Shown here: positions 30,965 to 41,345 of the stretch, one piece after another
Numbering within the stretch: position 1 is the stretch's first letter
Layout: each line of letters begins with the position of its first letter
Source of the DNA: Prorocentrum cordatum
Taxonomy: Eukaryota; Sar; Dinophyceae; Prorocentrales; Prorocentraceae
Direction: 5' to 3'
Length of the DNA stretch: 64,000 nt
NCBI GenBank assembly: GCA_963575745.1
Contig: CAUYUJ010015296.1
Span: 46,759 to 110,758, forward strand
The notes under the pieces: generated by a model
Database searches by the model: none
Seen by the model: only the letters and a program-made list of their open reading frames with translations
What the model was told of the DNA's origin: nothing
Made by a program: the position numbers and the translations under genes

Positions 30965-31220
30965 GTAGGAGAGGAGGGAGGAGGAGGAGGAGGCGGAGGA
31001 GGAGGAGGAGCAGGAGGAGGAGGAGGAGGAGGAGGGGGAGGAGGGGGATGAGGAGGAGGAGGCGGAGGAGGCGGAGGAGGAGGAGGAGGAGGAGGCGGAG
31101 GAGGCGGAGGAGGATGAGGAGGAGGTGAAGGAGGAGGATGGGAGGAGAGGAGGAGGGGAGGAGGAGGAGGAGGAGGAGGAGGAGGAGTAGAAGGAGGAGG
31201 AGGAGCAGGAGAGGAGGACC
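30965..31220. repeat. (GGA)n polypurine tract
   Basis: GGA repeats with GGC, GAT and GGGG interruptions. Opposite strand sense to the TCC tracts 1 kb upstream. Confidence 0.95.
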
Positions 31221-31942
31221 TCCCCATCCTCCCTTCTCCCCCCCCGTCCTGCGCAGGGCGGCGGTGGTGGGCAGTCGGCCCAGCACCTGTGGCAAGACCG
31301 AGGCGGGGGTGCGCGGTCGGGAGCTGCTGGTCAGCGTGCCGCGCCGCCGGCTCTGTCCCGCCACGCTGCGGCGCGGCGCGCTGCCCACGCCCGGGCCCCC
31401 AGGCGCCAACGTGCCGATCGCTGCGCGGCCGCCAGGCCCGCAGAGCGGAGCGCCCCACGATCAGCTCGCAGGGCGTAGCGCGTGGCCGAAGCCGCCGCCG
31501 CGGCACGCTGAGCAGAGGTTCCTGGCCGGATCAGCCGCCGGGGGGGTCGATCTGCGGGGGCCTCGGCAAGCGGTGGGCAGGCGCGGTGATGGGAGCAGCA
31601 GAGGGCGCTTCGTCGGGAGTGGGGTGGCGTCTTGGCCAGGAGTGGCTGCATCTTGTGCCTGGGACGGCGAGGGCTGGGCTGCATGAAAGTCTTCATGGGT
31701 TGCGCACCAAACGGCATGGCGCAAGCACGGTGGGCTCGTTGGTTAAGGAATGTGCCCAGGAGGCTTCAGACCCTGGATGATTCCTCATCTGATGCGGGAG
31801 GCGCTGATATCCATGGCCAATCCACGATTGCCCTTCCACCTGCTTCCTCACCTGCTTATCCAATGCCCTCACCGTAGTCCTGCCCGAGCTTTGATGGCCG
31901 CACTGCCAAGCAGTCCTGAAATTGCCAAGGCAGGGCCCACAG
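31221..31942. other. No recognisable gene
   Basis: GC-rich, open in most frames. Contains a diverged CTGGCCCACCACGCTTCGG-type repeat near 31,335-31,500. Nothing else was identified. Confidence 0.4.
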
Positions 31943-32156
31943 TCGGCGGCGAGCCCGGGCGGGGGGAAGTGAGAGGAGGCAGGCCTTCTCAGAAGGCGGC
32001 GGGGCTTCTCCGAAGCCCTCGCGCCTCCTGAGAAGCCGTCTCCGTCTCCGGAGGAGGCTCAGAACACTCCTCCGAAGGCGCGAAGGCTCCGGAGAAGCCC
32101 CGCCGCCCTCCGAGAAGGCCTGCCTCCTCTCCCTTCCCCCCCGGGCTCGTCGCCGA
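31943..32156. mobile_element. TTCTCAGAAGG fold-back element, member 2 (214 bp)
   Basis: Ends TCGGCGGCGAGCCCGGG and CCCGGGCTCGTCGCCGA. The interior arms are AGGCCTTCTCAGAAGGCGGC and GCCGCCCTCCGAGAAGGCCT. Confidence 0.8.
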
Positions 32157-32345
32157 AAAAGGAGTCGGAGGAGCCGTCGCCGTCGGCGACGGCGTCCTCG
32201 CCGGCTGCTGCTGGGCGCCTCTATATAGAGGTTCTCGCCCCCACGGCCGGGGGCAGCTCGAGCGACGGGCCGGGGCGGGCCCCACGAGCGAGCCCCGGGG
32301 GCCCCCAGACGGTGGCTTTGCAAAAAACAAAACAACAACAAAAAA

Positions 32346-32428
32346 CGAAGGATTGCAACAAAAAACATGTTTTTTTTTTTTTTTGTTTTTTTTGTTTTTT
32401 TTTTTTTTGTTTTTTTGGCAATCCTTCG
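32346..32428. repeat. Hairpin enclosing long T-tracts
   Basis: CGAAGGATTGC and GCAATCCTTCG enclose AACAAAAAACATG and then interrupted runs of T. It is an AT-rich island in GC-rich DNA. Confidence 0.7.
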
Positions 32429-32585
32429 AACCACGCCGCGTGGTGAGTCAGTGCGGATGCGGAGTCGCCGCACGGCTCTGGGGCTCGGGCCGTTCTCCGG
32501 GGGCGCCCTCGGGAGACTAATTAGGGGGAGCCTCGAGGCCCCGAGGCCGGGCGGTGGCGGACCGCGCGGGGAGGCGTCTCTCAGG

Positions 32586-32735
32586 AGGGAACAAAAACAC
32601 ACAGACACAATTAATCTTCGATTCCCCAGAAAAATTGGAAAATATGGGAAGTGGGGGGGAAGGCAAAAACCCAGAAAATATAGGAAAATATGGGGAGTCT
32701 TTTTTATTTGTGTAAATTTATTTGTGTGTCCTGGG
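32586..32735 (+). repeat. AT-rich dispersed repeat, copy 1
   Basis: Contains CAGACACAATTAATC, GATTCCC, AATATGGGAAGTG, AAAAACCCAGAA, ATATAGGAAAATAT and ATTTATTTGTGTGTCC in the same order as 36,990-37,145. The copies are about 85% alike by eye. Confidence 0.75.
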
Positions 32736-32917
32736 GCCCCGTCAGTCTCAGGACGTCGAGGTCTCCACGCGGTCCGTCACCACCTGGTTTCGGACCCCCG
32801 AAGGTCCCAGGGCCTCGCAAGCAGAGGCACGGATGACTCAGGACACTTGGCGCGCCCGATGGAGACAAGCTGCAGCCGTGTGTCGGTACATCCTCCATTC
32901 TCCGTCCCCTCCCCAGG

Positions 32918-33077
32918 GTTACCAGCCTGGAACATATCCCTATCCCTATGCTGGGCACCTCCTCATCACGATGCCAATCTTAGGGATTCCATTATTTTTT
33001 GAGGGCGGATCCCTAAGATTGTCGTCGCCTTTTGGCGTGTCAAGCTTAGGGATAGGGATACGTTCGAGGCTGGTAAC
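32918..33077. mobile_element. Fold-back element, 160 bp, GTTACCAGCC ends
   Basis: Left arm GTTACCAGCCTGGAACATAT plus CCCTATCCCTA; right arm TAGGGATAGGGATACGTTCG plus AGGCTGGTAAC. An inner pair, AATCTTAGGGAT and ATCCCTAAGATT, adds a second stem. Confidence 0.8.
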
Positions 33078-33194
33078 AGGTGGGATTTTCAAGAAGTCCT
33101 AGGCGTCAGTGTCCTGGTTCAGCGGGGCCTGAAGATCCAGCGACCGATTTTCAGCGGATGCCGGTCCGCCGCCGCAGTCGCCGCCGACGTAATC

Positions 33195-33210
33195 GTCGTA
33201 ATCATCGTAA

Positions 33211-33276
<66 letters not shown>

Positions 33277-33353
33277 GCGTCAGCGTCAGCGTCAGCGTCA
33301 GCGTCAGCGTCAGCGTCAGCGTCAGCGTCAGCGTCAGCGTCAGCGTCGTCGTA

Positions 33354-33422
<69 letters not shown>
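33195..33422. repeat. (CGT)n microsatellite with (CAGCGT)n core
   Basis: CGT repeats flank a uniform block of hexamer CAGCGT repeats at about 33,273-33,346. This nested structure resembles the one at 58,686-58,915. Confidence 0.95.
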
Positions 33423-33423
<1 letters not shown>

Positions 33424-33604
33424 AGGGCCTATAGGCCCCCAGGAGGCCAGGCCCGAGGCTCTGAGCTGCTGGGGGTCGCCTTCTCGGGTGGCCAGGGCAG
33501 AGCCCCCCACCGTCGCGCGACGGCCAGAGCGAGCGCTGCGCAGCATCTCTGGCCAGAGCGCTCTGTCTGGAAGCTGTTCCCTGGGACTGGCGCTGTGACT
33601 CCAG

Positions 33605-33759
33605 TAGGGGACCACGTGCGAACCCGACCCCATACCCCCCACGATTTCTGAGGGGGAGGGTGGGGTTCACTTCGTTCGGGAGCTCCCGAGAGAAGTGAAC
33701 CCCACCCTCCCCCTCAGAAATCGTGGGGGGTAGGGGTAGGGTTCGCATGTGGTCCCCTA
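33605..33759. mobile_element. Near-perfect 155-bp palindromic element
   Basis: Arms of about 68 bp (TAGGGGACCACGTGCGAACC to GTGGGGTTCACTTC, and the mirror GAAGTGAACCCCACCCTCCC to GGTCCCCTA) with a loop of about 18 nt. Only a few mismatches. Its right end is 3 bp from the next fold-back element. Confidence 0.85.
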
Positions 33760-33762
33760 TTC

Positions 33763-33990
33763 AGGCCTCCCAGATGGGGTCGGAGTGGATGGGGTCGGAG
33801 GATTGCGCCGCATCGCCGATGCATCGGCGATGCGGCTCGATGCGGAGCCCGAGTTTCTTCACGCCGCCGCCGTCGAGGCATCGCCAGCGTCGCTGGCGCA
33901 TCGCAAACGCATCGCGGATGTATCGGCGATGAATTGGCGATGCGGCGCGATCCTCCGACCCCATCTACTCGGACCCTATCTGGGAGGCCT
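33763..33990. mobile_element. GATGCATC fold-back element, member B (228 bp)
   Basis: Same length and ends (AGGCCTCCCAGATGGGGTCG; CCCTATCTGGGAGGCCT) as member A. A perfect 28-bp palindrome centred on GATGCATC occupies 33,808-33,835. Confidence 0.85.
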
Positions 33991-33996
33991 CTTGTG

Positions 33997-34204
33997 ACTC
34001 GGCGGCGAGCCAGGGGGGAAAGTGAGAAGGGGCGGGCCTTCTCAGAAGGGCTCGGAAGTCCCCCAGCCTTCAAGGAAGTTTCCTAAAGTCTTCCACGAAG
34101 ACACAGAAGACTTCTCAGAAGGCGCGAGGGCTTCTGTGAAGTCCCGCCGCCTTCTGAGAAGGCCTTCTCCTTCTCACTTCCCCCCCCCTCGCTCGCCGCC
34201 GAGT
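33997..34204. mobile_element. TTCTCAGAAGG fold-back element, member 3 (208 bp)
   Basis: ACTCGGCGGCGAGC at the left and GCTCGCCGCCGAGT at the right are exact mirrors. The inner arms are GGGCCTTCTCAGAAGG and CCTTCTGAGAAGGCC. It begins about 6 bp after the preceding element. Confidence 0.85.
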
Positions 34205-34389
34205 GACGCGCGAACAGCTCAGGACTGACCCAGGGTGCCCCCGGGATTCCCCAAGGATGCCCTAACGGCCTCCAGAACCCCGCACGAGGCCCAGAGGGCC
34301 CCTGGGGCTCCAAGAGGGGCCGAAAAGCAGGGGGTACCTTGGGCCAGGGGCACCTTTGGCAACAGACGATCATGGGGGCCTCAAGGGAC

Positions 34390-34532
34390 GGGGGTCAGTG
34401 CAAACGGGGGTCAGTCAGGGCGTCGTATCTTGCAGGATCCTGCAGGGGCAGGGGCGCACCGACCTGGGCTTGGGTGCAGGATCTTGCAGGATCCTGCAAG
34501 GCCCGACTGACCGGGGTCTGCAATGACCCGGG
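34390..34532. mobile_element. Fold-back element with TTGCAGGATCCTGCAA cores
   Basis: Outer arms GGGGGTCAGTGCAAACGGGG and its mirror GACCGGGGTCTGCAATGACC. Inside, TCTTGCAGGATCCTGCA occurs twice, each a palindrome around GGATCC. Confidence 0.65.
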
Positions 34533-34730
34533 TCGGCAGGTCCCCGACAGCTCATGGGAGCTCTGCGCGAGAGGTGTTGCAAAGGGGGAGCGTCTGAGAC
34601 GGGCACCGCCGCATGTAACAGAGCTGGATCCGCCGCGAACTCCTGGCCAGAGCGCTCCCCGGGAACTGTCGCAGGGGCCGGCGCTGTGACGCGCGAAAAG
34701 CTCAGGGGAGCGCGCCGCAGGAGTCAACGT

Positions 34731-34862
34731 AAGTGGCCTTTCGCTGGAGTGACCTTTGGTGCGGGCCCAACGGGGTCCCCCGATCGCTCAACGCGAAGCG
34801 GTAGCAGCGGCTTGCGCGCCCGGTTTTGGCCACCCCGCGTATGTCACTCTTGCCCAGGGTCC
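34731..34862. mobile_element. Fold-back element, CGTAAGAGTGACC family, copy 2 (diverged)
   Basis: GGAGTGACCTTTGGTGCGGG and GAAGCGGTAGCAGCGGCTTG match copy 1 at 20,842-20,990. The right-hand arm is partly lost. It sits between two direct copies of GCAAAGGGGGAGCGTC (34,578 and 34,892). Confidence 0.55.
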
Positions 34863-35825
34863 CTCTGACGTGTAGCCGACGCAAGCGGTGCTGCAAAGGG
34901 GGAGCGTCCGAGGCGGACATAGCCGCGTAAAGCAGAGCGGGGAAGGGCTGGAGTCGGCTGGGGGCCTGCGGTGGCCCAGCTCTGGTTCTGGCCAGCAGGG
35001 GGGGGTATGGGCGAGGAGGCTCGAGCTTCTGGGTGGGAGAGGGGTGGCCGCCCTTTTCGGTCTCTGGTGGCCTGCTTCGGCCCCGGGACTGTTCCGAACG
35101 GAGCCAGGGCGAACAGTGGCACCAGGTGGACCCCGGGAGGGGCGGGGACCGTGGAGAGGCCCCAGGAAGTCTCGAGGAGACCCTGGGAAGCTCGTAGGAT
35201 GCCCCCAGAAGACCTGCAAATGCCCCAAGAAGCTCTTCACAGGCCGAAAGGACTTTTCATCAGGGGAGGCCCCGAGATTTGTTTCAGAAGCCCCCCGAAG
35301 ATCTGACAGGCCCCTCGAAGCCTTTGAGAGGCCCTAGGAAGCTCGCATGATGCCCCGAGAGGCTCCCGAGAGGCCACAGCAGGCCTTCGAGATGCGCCCT
35401 GGAGGGGGCCCCAGCCTCTGCCGGCAGCCCCCCACCCTCACCGCACCCGCTGCAGCTGACGACCAGCATCGCTGGATTCGGCCTCGCGCGCAGCCCCGGC
35501 CCTCCTTGAGCGCGAGTCGTCCTCCTCTGACCCCGGTGCCGCCGCCAGTACAGTGAGCGGCTTGAATAAGGAACACTTACTTTTCAAAAGGGGCTCGGTC
35601 GTTCCTTAGATTTTACATGCATTATTTACAGTTCCTTATGCGTTATCTATTATGTATCGTTCCTTATGCGTTATTCCTTGGGATAAAAAAGGGGCTTCGT
35701 TCCTTATTGATCGTTCCTTAGGTCAAGGCCCCGACTGTATGTTCTTCTCGGCCGTCGGCGGGCAGTTCAGAGACGCGCGTCGCCCCCCGGGGCAGAGCCA
35801 CTTCTCCCTCCCCACCCCTCATCCC
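34863..35825. other. No recognisable gene
   Basis: Open GC-rich frames without family character. A loose AGGCCCC-GAAG-type reiteration runs through 35,160-35,400. A T-richer patch with three GTTCCTTA words is at 35,565-35,725. Confidence 0.35.
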
Positions 35826-35936
35826 TCCCCACGGCTCCTCCTCCTCCTCCTCCTCTCATCCTCCTCCTCCTCCTCCTTCCTCCTCCTCCTCCTCCTCCTC
35901 CTCCTCCTCCTCCTCCTCCTCCTCCTCCTCCTCCAT
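35826..35936. repeat. (TCC)n polypyrimidine tract
   Basis: TCC repeats with two short interruptions. Confidence 0.95.
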
Positions 35937-36500
35937 CGCTCCTCTGGGCGCTCCCGGCCGCCCAGGCGGCGACCACGGGCACGCGCACCACCACTACAAG
36001 TGGATCGTCGCCTACGAGGACAGCGCCCCCCATGGAGGCAGTCGCTGCCCTCCCTGCCACTCTCCCCTGCCCTCCGCCCGCCCCCGTCGTGCGTGCTTGC
36101 CTGCTGCTCCTTTGCCGTCTGCCTTCCCCCCTCTCCTCCTGCTTGGGTACGTCTGCTCGCCGCGTTTTTCCTCCGCCTCCTCCTCGCCCGCCGCTCCCTC
36201 TCGCCGGTCAGCACAGCCTGCCCGGATGCAGCGTGGCGGCGCGCAGGTCTGCAAAGCAGGCAAGCTGTGGGGGTCGGATGGCGGCGACGAGGCATGCTGT
36301 GTCCCAGTCCCCAGCGACGGAGACAGGCAGGCGAGAGGCTCTGACCACCTCCGGGTTAGGAGGCCCCTCCCGGTCTGTGCGGAGCCACTCTCCCTGCCCT
36401 CCCTGTCCCTCCCTGTTTGTTGATCTCAGACACGCTCGCCTCGTGCACAAGAAAAACATGCCCCAGCAAAGCACCCCAACGGCAGCAGCGGCGAAGAGGC
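35937..36500. other. No recognisable gene
   Basis: Pyrimidine- and GC-rich with several open frames on both strands, none of them recognisable. Confidence 0.35.
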
Positions 36501-36553
36501 GGGCAGAGAGAAAAGAGGTCGGCTATAGTAGCCGACCTCTGTTCTCTCTACCC
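36501..36553. repeat. Hairpin with 24-bp arms
   Basis: GGGCAGAGAGAAAAGAGGTC and GGCTA are mirrored by TAGCC and GACCTCTGTTCTCTCTACCC, with two mismatches and a tiny loop. It adjoins the next hairpin without a gap. Confidence 0.8.
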
Positions 36554-36650
36554 GCCTCCCTGCCGGCCGTCCCCCAGGACCCGCGCGGGCGGCCGATAGC
36601 CGCTATAGGCCGCCCGCGCGGGTCCTGGGGGACGGCCGGCAGGGAGGCGG
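36552..36650. repeat. Perfect inverted repeat, 43-bp arms and 13-nt loop
   Basis: CCGCCTCCCTGCCGGCCGTC through GCGCGGGCGGCC is followed after GATAGCCGCTATA by the exact reverse complement. Very GC-rich, so a cruciform or RNA hairpin from it would be extremely stable. Confidence 0.9.
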
Positions 36651-36772
36651 CGGGCCATATCTCTCCAGGCCCGCGTCCGTCGCTGGCTGCCGCGCGCTGC
36701 ACATCAACACATGATAATGATGGCACCTGGAGCGCGCCAAGGAGCGTGCCGTTCTGCGGTGGTGCTCCTGTC

Positions 36773-36776
36773 TGTC

Positions 36777-36815
<39 letters not shown>
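36773..36815. repeat. (CT)n microsatellite
   Basis: TGTCTCTCTCTGTCTC leading into uninterrupted CT repeats. Confidence 0.9.
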
Positions 36816-36817
<2 letters not shown>

Positions 36818-36989
36818 TTCTTGCTCGTCGGCGTGGGCGCGCCGACAGCCTCTTGGAGTCATGGGAGGAGCCTCGAAGAACCACAAAGTTGATTGGAGTG
36901 CGAGCGCGGCCGTGTGCAACGTGGAGTGTTCTGTTTTTGCTTAAGGATGGGTCGTGGTCGCCATGACCAAACATGTAGCCCGCGTTGAA

Positions 36990-37145
36990 TCAGGAGGGGA
37001 AAAAATATACAGACACTATTAATCGTCGATTCCCAGGAAAATATGGGAGAATATGGGAAGTGTGGGGAAGACAAAAACCCAGAACATATAGGAAAATATA
37101 TGGGAATCTTTTTACTTGTGTGTATTTATTTGTGTGTCCCAGGAC
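36990..37145 (+). repeat. AT-rich dispersed repeat, copy 2
   Basis: Direct-orientation relative of 32,586-32,735, sharing AACCCAGAA, ATATAGGAAAATATAT and TGTATTTATTTGTGTGTCC. Confidence 0.75.
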
Positions 37146-37362
37146 CCCTTCATTGAAGCGAGAACTTCGGGGACCCCGTGTTGAACAGATCAGGACGTCG
37201 AATGGCTGGGCCTGCCGCATCTGCTGATGCCTGCCTCCAGGGCCGCGGCTTTTCGGAGCCAGGCGCGCCTGCCGCCCACAGGGGGAAGTCGCCAGGCTGG
37301 AGCAGCCTCCACGGGCGTGGCGGGGCAGGGCTCTCCAAATCATCATCCTCCCTTCCCCATCC

Positions 37363-37535
37363 TCAAACGACGCGAAGATCAGGACAAAATCGGATCGGGA
37401 TAACTCGAAATCTCTGAGAATCGGCGGGTTTGGAGGATGTACTGGGCGCCGCGGCCGCTCCAGAGCGTTCCGGAACGCTCTGAGAGCGCTCCGGAACGCT
37501 CTGGAGCGATTTATCCCGATCCTAGCCCTGTTTTA
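37363..37535 (+). mobile_element. 173-bp element with GCGTTCCGGAACGC palindrome, copy 2
   Basis: Differs from 24,178-24,350 at only a handful of positions and has the same length, which suggests recent movement or duplication. Flanks differ (CCCCATCC before; CCTCCTCC after). Confidence 0.75.
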
Positions 37536-37767
37536 CCTCCTCCTTCCCCCGCCTTGGGGAACAGGTCAGGACTCCCGGGGAAAACGTATGGAAAAGTTCA
37601 AGGCATATAATGTTCGGGCCCGTCGTGTTTGTTGACGCCTGCTCTCAGGGTCGCGACGTTCGGAGCGAAGACGCCAGGCTCAAATCAGCTCCCACAGGCG
37701 TGGCGGGGCAGGGCTCTCCGCCTCCTCATACTTGTCCTCCCTCTCCCCCTCACCTTCCCATCATTGT

Positions 37768-37900
37768 CCCCCCTCCTCCTCCTCCTCCTCCTCCTCCTCC
37801 TCCTCCTCCTCCTCCTCCTCCTCCTCCTCCTCCTCCTCCTCCCCCTCCTCCTCCTCCTCTTTCTCCTCCTCCTCCTCCTTCTCCTCCTCCTCCTCCCGCC
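37768..37900. repeat. (TCC)n polypyrimidine tract
   Basis: TCC repeats with short TTTC and CTCC interruptions. Flanking 37,536-37,767 and 37,901-38,339 show no recognisable gene. Confidence 0.95.
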
Positions 37901-38339
37901 CGCGATCCCGCGTGCGCGTGCGAGGAAAATCCGATGAAGATCATCAAGATCATCATCGCGATCTCAGTCGGCTGTTTCATCTTTGCCGGCCTGGGGATGG
38001 TCACAGGCCCCGCTCCTGCCGCTCCCTTCCGCGGGAGGGGTGGGCGGAGAGGGAGGAGGAAACCGAGATGCGGATCGCGTGCGGCCGCGTGCAGGCCGTC
38101 TCTGGCCACTTTGGCTGCCGCCCTCCGTGCGTCGTGGGCCTGCTTCGCGGCAGGGGCAGGAGAGCGGGGCAGAGCAGGACAGGGAGTCGCAGGATGGAGG
38201 GGGAACGGAGGAGGAGGACCAGTGCAAGCCCAGGACTCATCAACGATGTTGCAATTGACCCTCCCTCACAGTTCCCTTCTTCATTGGCTCGTGCAAAGAG
38301 CTACCCTCACTGCGGGAAGAGCCCCGTCAAAATATTTGA

Positions 38340-38830
38340 AAATCTTCAACCGTACCAGAGCACCATTCCTTTGGATTTCGACGCCTCGAGTCAGCGTCAC
38401 TGGTGCGACCTGGCGATCCTAAATCGTGACAGAACACCATTTCTGCGACGTCATCACCGCGAACTAACGTGACTTTCGCGCCCTGAAAACCTTAAAGTGT
38501 GCCAGAGTACAATCTCTGGGACGCCAAACAGACGACTGTTTGAGACTTTTATGAACTGTAGAAACGAATGTGCGCGGCGCTACGGAGTGAGCAACATTTG
38601 GGAGCCGCCCTCCATCCGTAAAACATTTGCGAACTTGTAAGACGAATGTGCGCGGTGCTAATGCGAGAGCCACATATTGAACATGACCCGCCCTCCACCC
38701 GTAGAATTGTTACACATTTCTGGCTTCAGGTTCTTCGATGGCGAAGGAGTCTCAAGCGAATCGCCCGGCATGCCTCGCCGACCCGTCTCTGGATGCGACA
38801 CGGAGGAGTGTATCATAACTGCCGGAGTGC
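38340..38830 (-). repeat. Dispersed satellite-like element, copy 2 (inverted)
   Basis: In reverse complement it follows 28,640-29,260: ACACTCCTCCGTGTCGC, GGTGGAGGGCGGGTCATGTT, CACCGCGCACATTCGTCTTA, GGATGGAGGGCGG and GGAATGGTGCTCTGG. It has fewer 82-bp units than copy 1. Confidence 0.7.
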
Positions 38831-38984
38831 TGGAGCCTTGGGCCAGAGGCCAGGATATCCTTCGGGAATTCCCCCCCCCTCCTCTCGAGCACCCCCCCTT
38901 CGGGTGCCTCCCAAGCCTCCCCCCGGCCGCCCTGGCTGCCCAGAGCACCCTCCTGGGGAGCACGGATGAGCGACGGGCGCCGCG

Positions 38985-40290
38985 CAGTAGGGCCCAAGAC
39001 GCCCCGAGATGGCCTCCAGACGGCCGAAGAGACCCCAAGGAGGCTCCAAGGTGCTCCCCAGGAGCAACCCCTGATGGCCCCTATTGCTACAGTCTCTTAG
39101 GAAGACGTTGATCCTTAGCTGATCTGTTTTTCGAATCTTCACGGCGTCGAAGACGGCCCTGGAGGCCCCGCAGATCGCCCCAAGACGGCCCAAGAAGCCC
39201 CTGGGAGGACTCCAAGACGACCCCGGAGAGCTCCAAGACCGTCCAAGAAGTCCCAAGACGGCCCAAGAGGGCCCCAGCAGAGGCCCAAGAGGGAGAGCCC
39301 GAACTCACATTTCGAGCCCTCCGCCCCAGGTTGACCCCCGAGGCCGCCAGCATGCCCCCAAGAGGCCCCCAAGGGCCGCATTAGAAGCCCAAATAAGCCC
39401 CCAAGAGGCCCCGGGAAGCTTCAAAACTCGCTCTACGAGGCGCCCGAGAAGCATGCCAAGAGACCCTTCATTACAGGTATCAAAGAAGCCTCTGGCCCCA
39501 AACTCCGCAGGCCATAAATCCGCCGCCTCCTCTGGTCTTGCTACAGGGGTGCCCGGCGTGCTAAATATCAAGTGTTTTTTTGGTTTTGCTGAATGCTCCC
39601 CCTGGGGCTCTGGTCCATTGCGCCGGCCACCCGTAAGGCCGCGCCAGCCGCAAAATCCACCGAGTTGGATTGTCCTATCACCTCCAAGACGGCCAGGATG
39701 GCCCACGATGGTCCAAGATGGCCTCCGAGACGGCCCACGAGGGTCCCAGATGCCTCCAAGTCCGCCCAAGAAGCCACCAAGACGGTCCAAGATGACCCCA
39801 AGATGGCCTAACACGACCCGGGAGGCCGCCAAGAGGCCTCCAAGACTGCCCAAGAGCCCAAGAGGCTTCAAAAGGGCCTCCAGGAAGGCCCGAGGAGGCA
39901 AAAAACGGCCCGAGACAGCCTAAGAGGCCCCCAAGATCGCCCTAAGATCGCCAGAGAAGCTTCCAATATGGCCCCATAACTGCCCAAACGGCTTCCAAGA
40001 CAGCCCTGAGAGGGCCCGAAGACGGCCACAAAAGCCTCCAAAGCGCCCACAATGGCCTCCGAGACGGCCCTGAAGCGCCACAAGGGGGCCCCAAGACGGT
40101 CCAAAGAGGCCCCCAAGGCGGCTTCTGACGGCGTCTTTGCGGCCAGCCCTAAGACGGCCAGAGATGCTCCCGAGAAGCCCCCAAAGGCCCCCAAGAGGCA
40201 CAAGGAGCCCCCCAAGAAGCTTCCAAGAGGCCTCCAGGAAGCTCCCAGGAGGCTCCAGGAGTGTCCCACGTAGCTCCCAAGAGGCCTCCT
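38985..40290. repeat. GGCC-AAGA minisatellite, large block
   Basis: About 1.3 kb of CCAAGACGGCC, CCAAGAGGCCTCC and GGCCCCAAGATGG words. It is interrupted at about 39,440-39,660 by less repetitive DNA with a minus-strand frame of ordinary composition but no recognised relative. All long Pro/Arg/Lys or Gly/Leu frames are repeat artefacts. Confidence 0.7.
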
Positions 40291-40574
40291 CCTCCTCCTC
40301 CTCATCCTCCTCCTCCTCCTTTTCCTTTTTCCTCCCTCTCCTCATCCTCCCCGTCTTGCCTCCACGTCGTCCCCGAAGTGCTTCAACAATGGCTGGGGGA
40401 ACACATGGTCCAGTAGCTTGGCCAAACTTTGCCCAAACGATTTGCTTTTCAGGCGTATTCTGAAAGGCAGGGGGCGGCGGTGTTTTTCGGCGTAGGCGTC
40501 TTCGATAGGCAGGCAATTGGCCTGGCGACGGACCCATTTCGCTGCAGTCACGTGTAGCACAGGTCGCGGCCCTC

Positions 40575-41345
40575 TACTCATATAGTGCGCGCCGCAGGAC
40601 CGAGCTGATATCGTGCTGCTGCAGAGCAAGCGTGCGCAGGCGCGCAACATATCGGGGGGGCACGATCCGCGTGAACGGGGGGCCGAATAATCGAGGAGCC
40701 CTCGCCCGAACCGCCCACTGAGGCCGCAGGTGGGGCTCTTTGAGTGGCACGACCCGTCTGAGGCGTGCGACGAACTGGGCTGGGGGACGCCATGCGAAGT
40801 TGTTCAGTGGTGCCATCGGCGGAGCTCGTTTCAGGGCACGATTCGCGTAAGCAGTATGTCGATATGGGCGGCGGGACGACTTGCAAACCTGGTCTCTGGG
40901 GCTGTGGGTGGCGTTCCCCTTGGGGCACGCTCCGCGTGAGGGGCGTGCCGCAATGGGCGGGGGGGGGGGGCGCTGTGAAAACCTTGTCTCTTGGGCCGTC
41001 GGTGGAGCTCCCCGTGGGGCATGATCAGTGTGAGAGGTGTGCCGAAGCAGGCGGGGGGGGCGGGATGCGAGCCTTGTCTCTGGGGCCGTAGGTGGAACTC
41101 CCTGCAGGGCATGATCCGTGTGAGAGGTGTGCCGACGTGAGTTGGACGGCACTACGCGAAGAATATCATTCAGTGGAGCTACCTGCGGGGCAGCACTATC
41201 CACGTGAGGGGTGTGTCGCTATGCAAATTGGGCTGTAGGGGGAGCTCATTGTGGGGCACGATCCTTGTGAGGACTGTGCCGAGATGGGTGGGGCGTCGGT
41301 GGAGTTCCCTGAGGTCATGATCCGTGTGGAGGATTGAAGACATAG
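40575..41345. repeat. Degenerate tandem repeat (GTGAGAGGTGTGCCG words)
   Basis: Units of about 65-93 bp each carry GGAGCTCCC, GGGGCATGATC-GTGTGA and GGTGTGCCG (for example at 40,935, 41,028, 41,120 and 41,201). Units drift in sequence and length and do not keep a reading frame. Confidence 0.65.
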
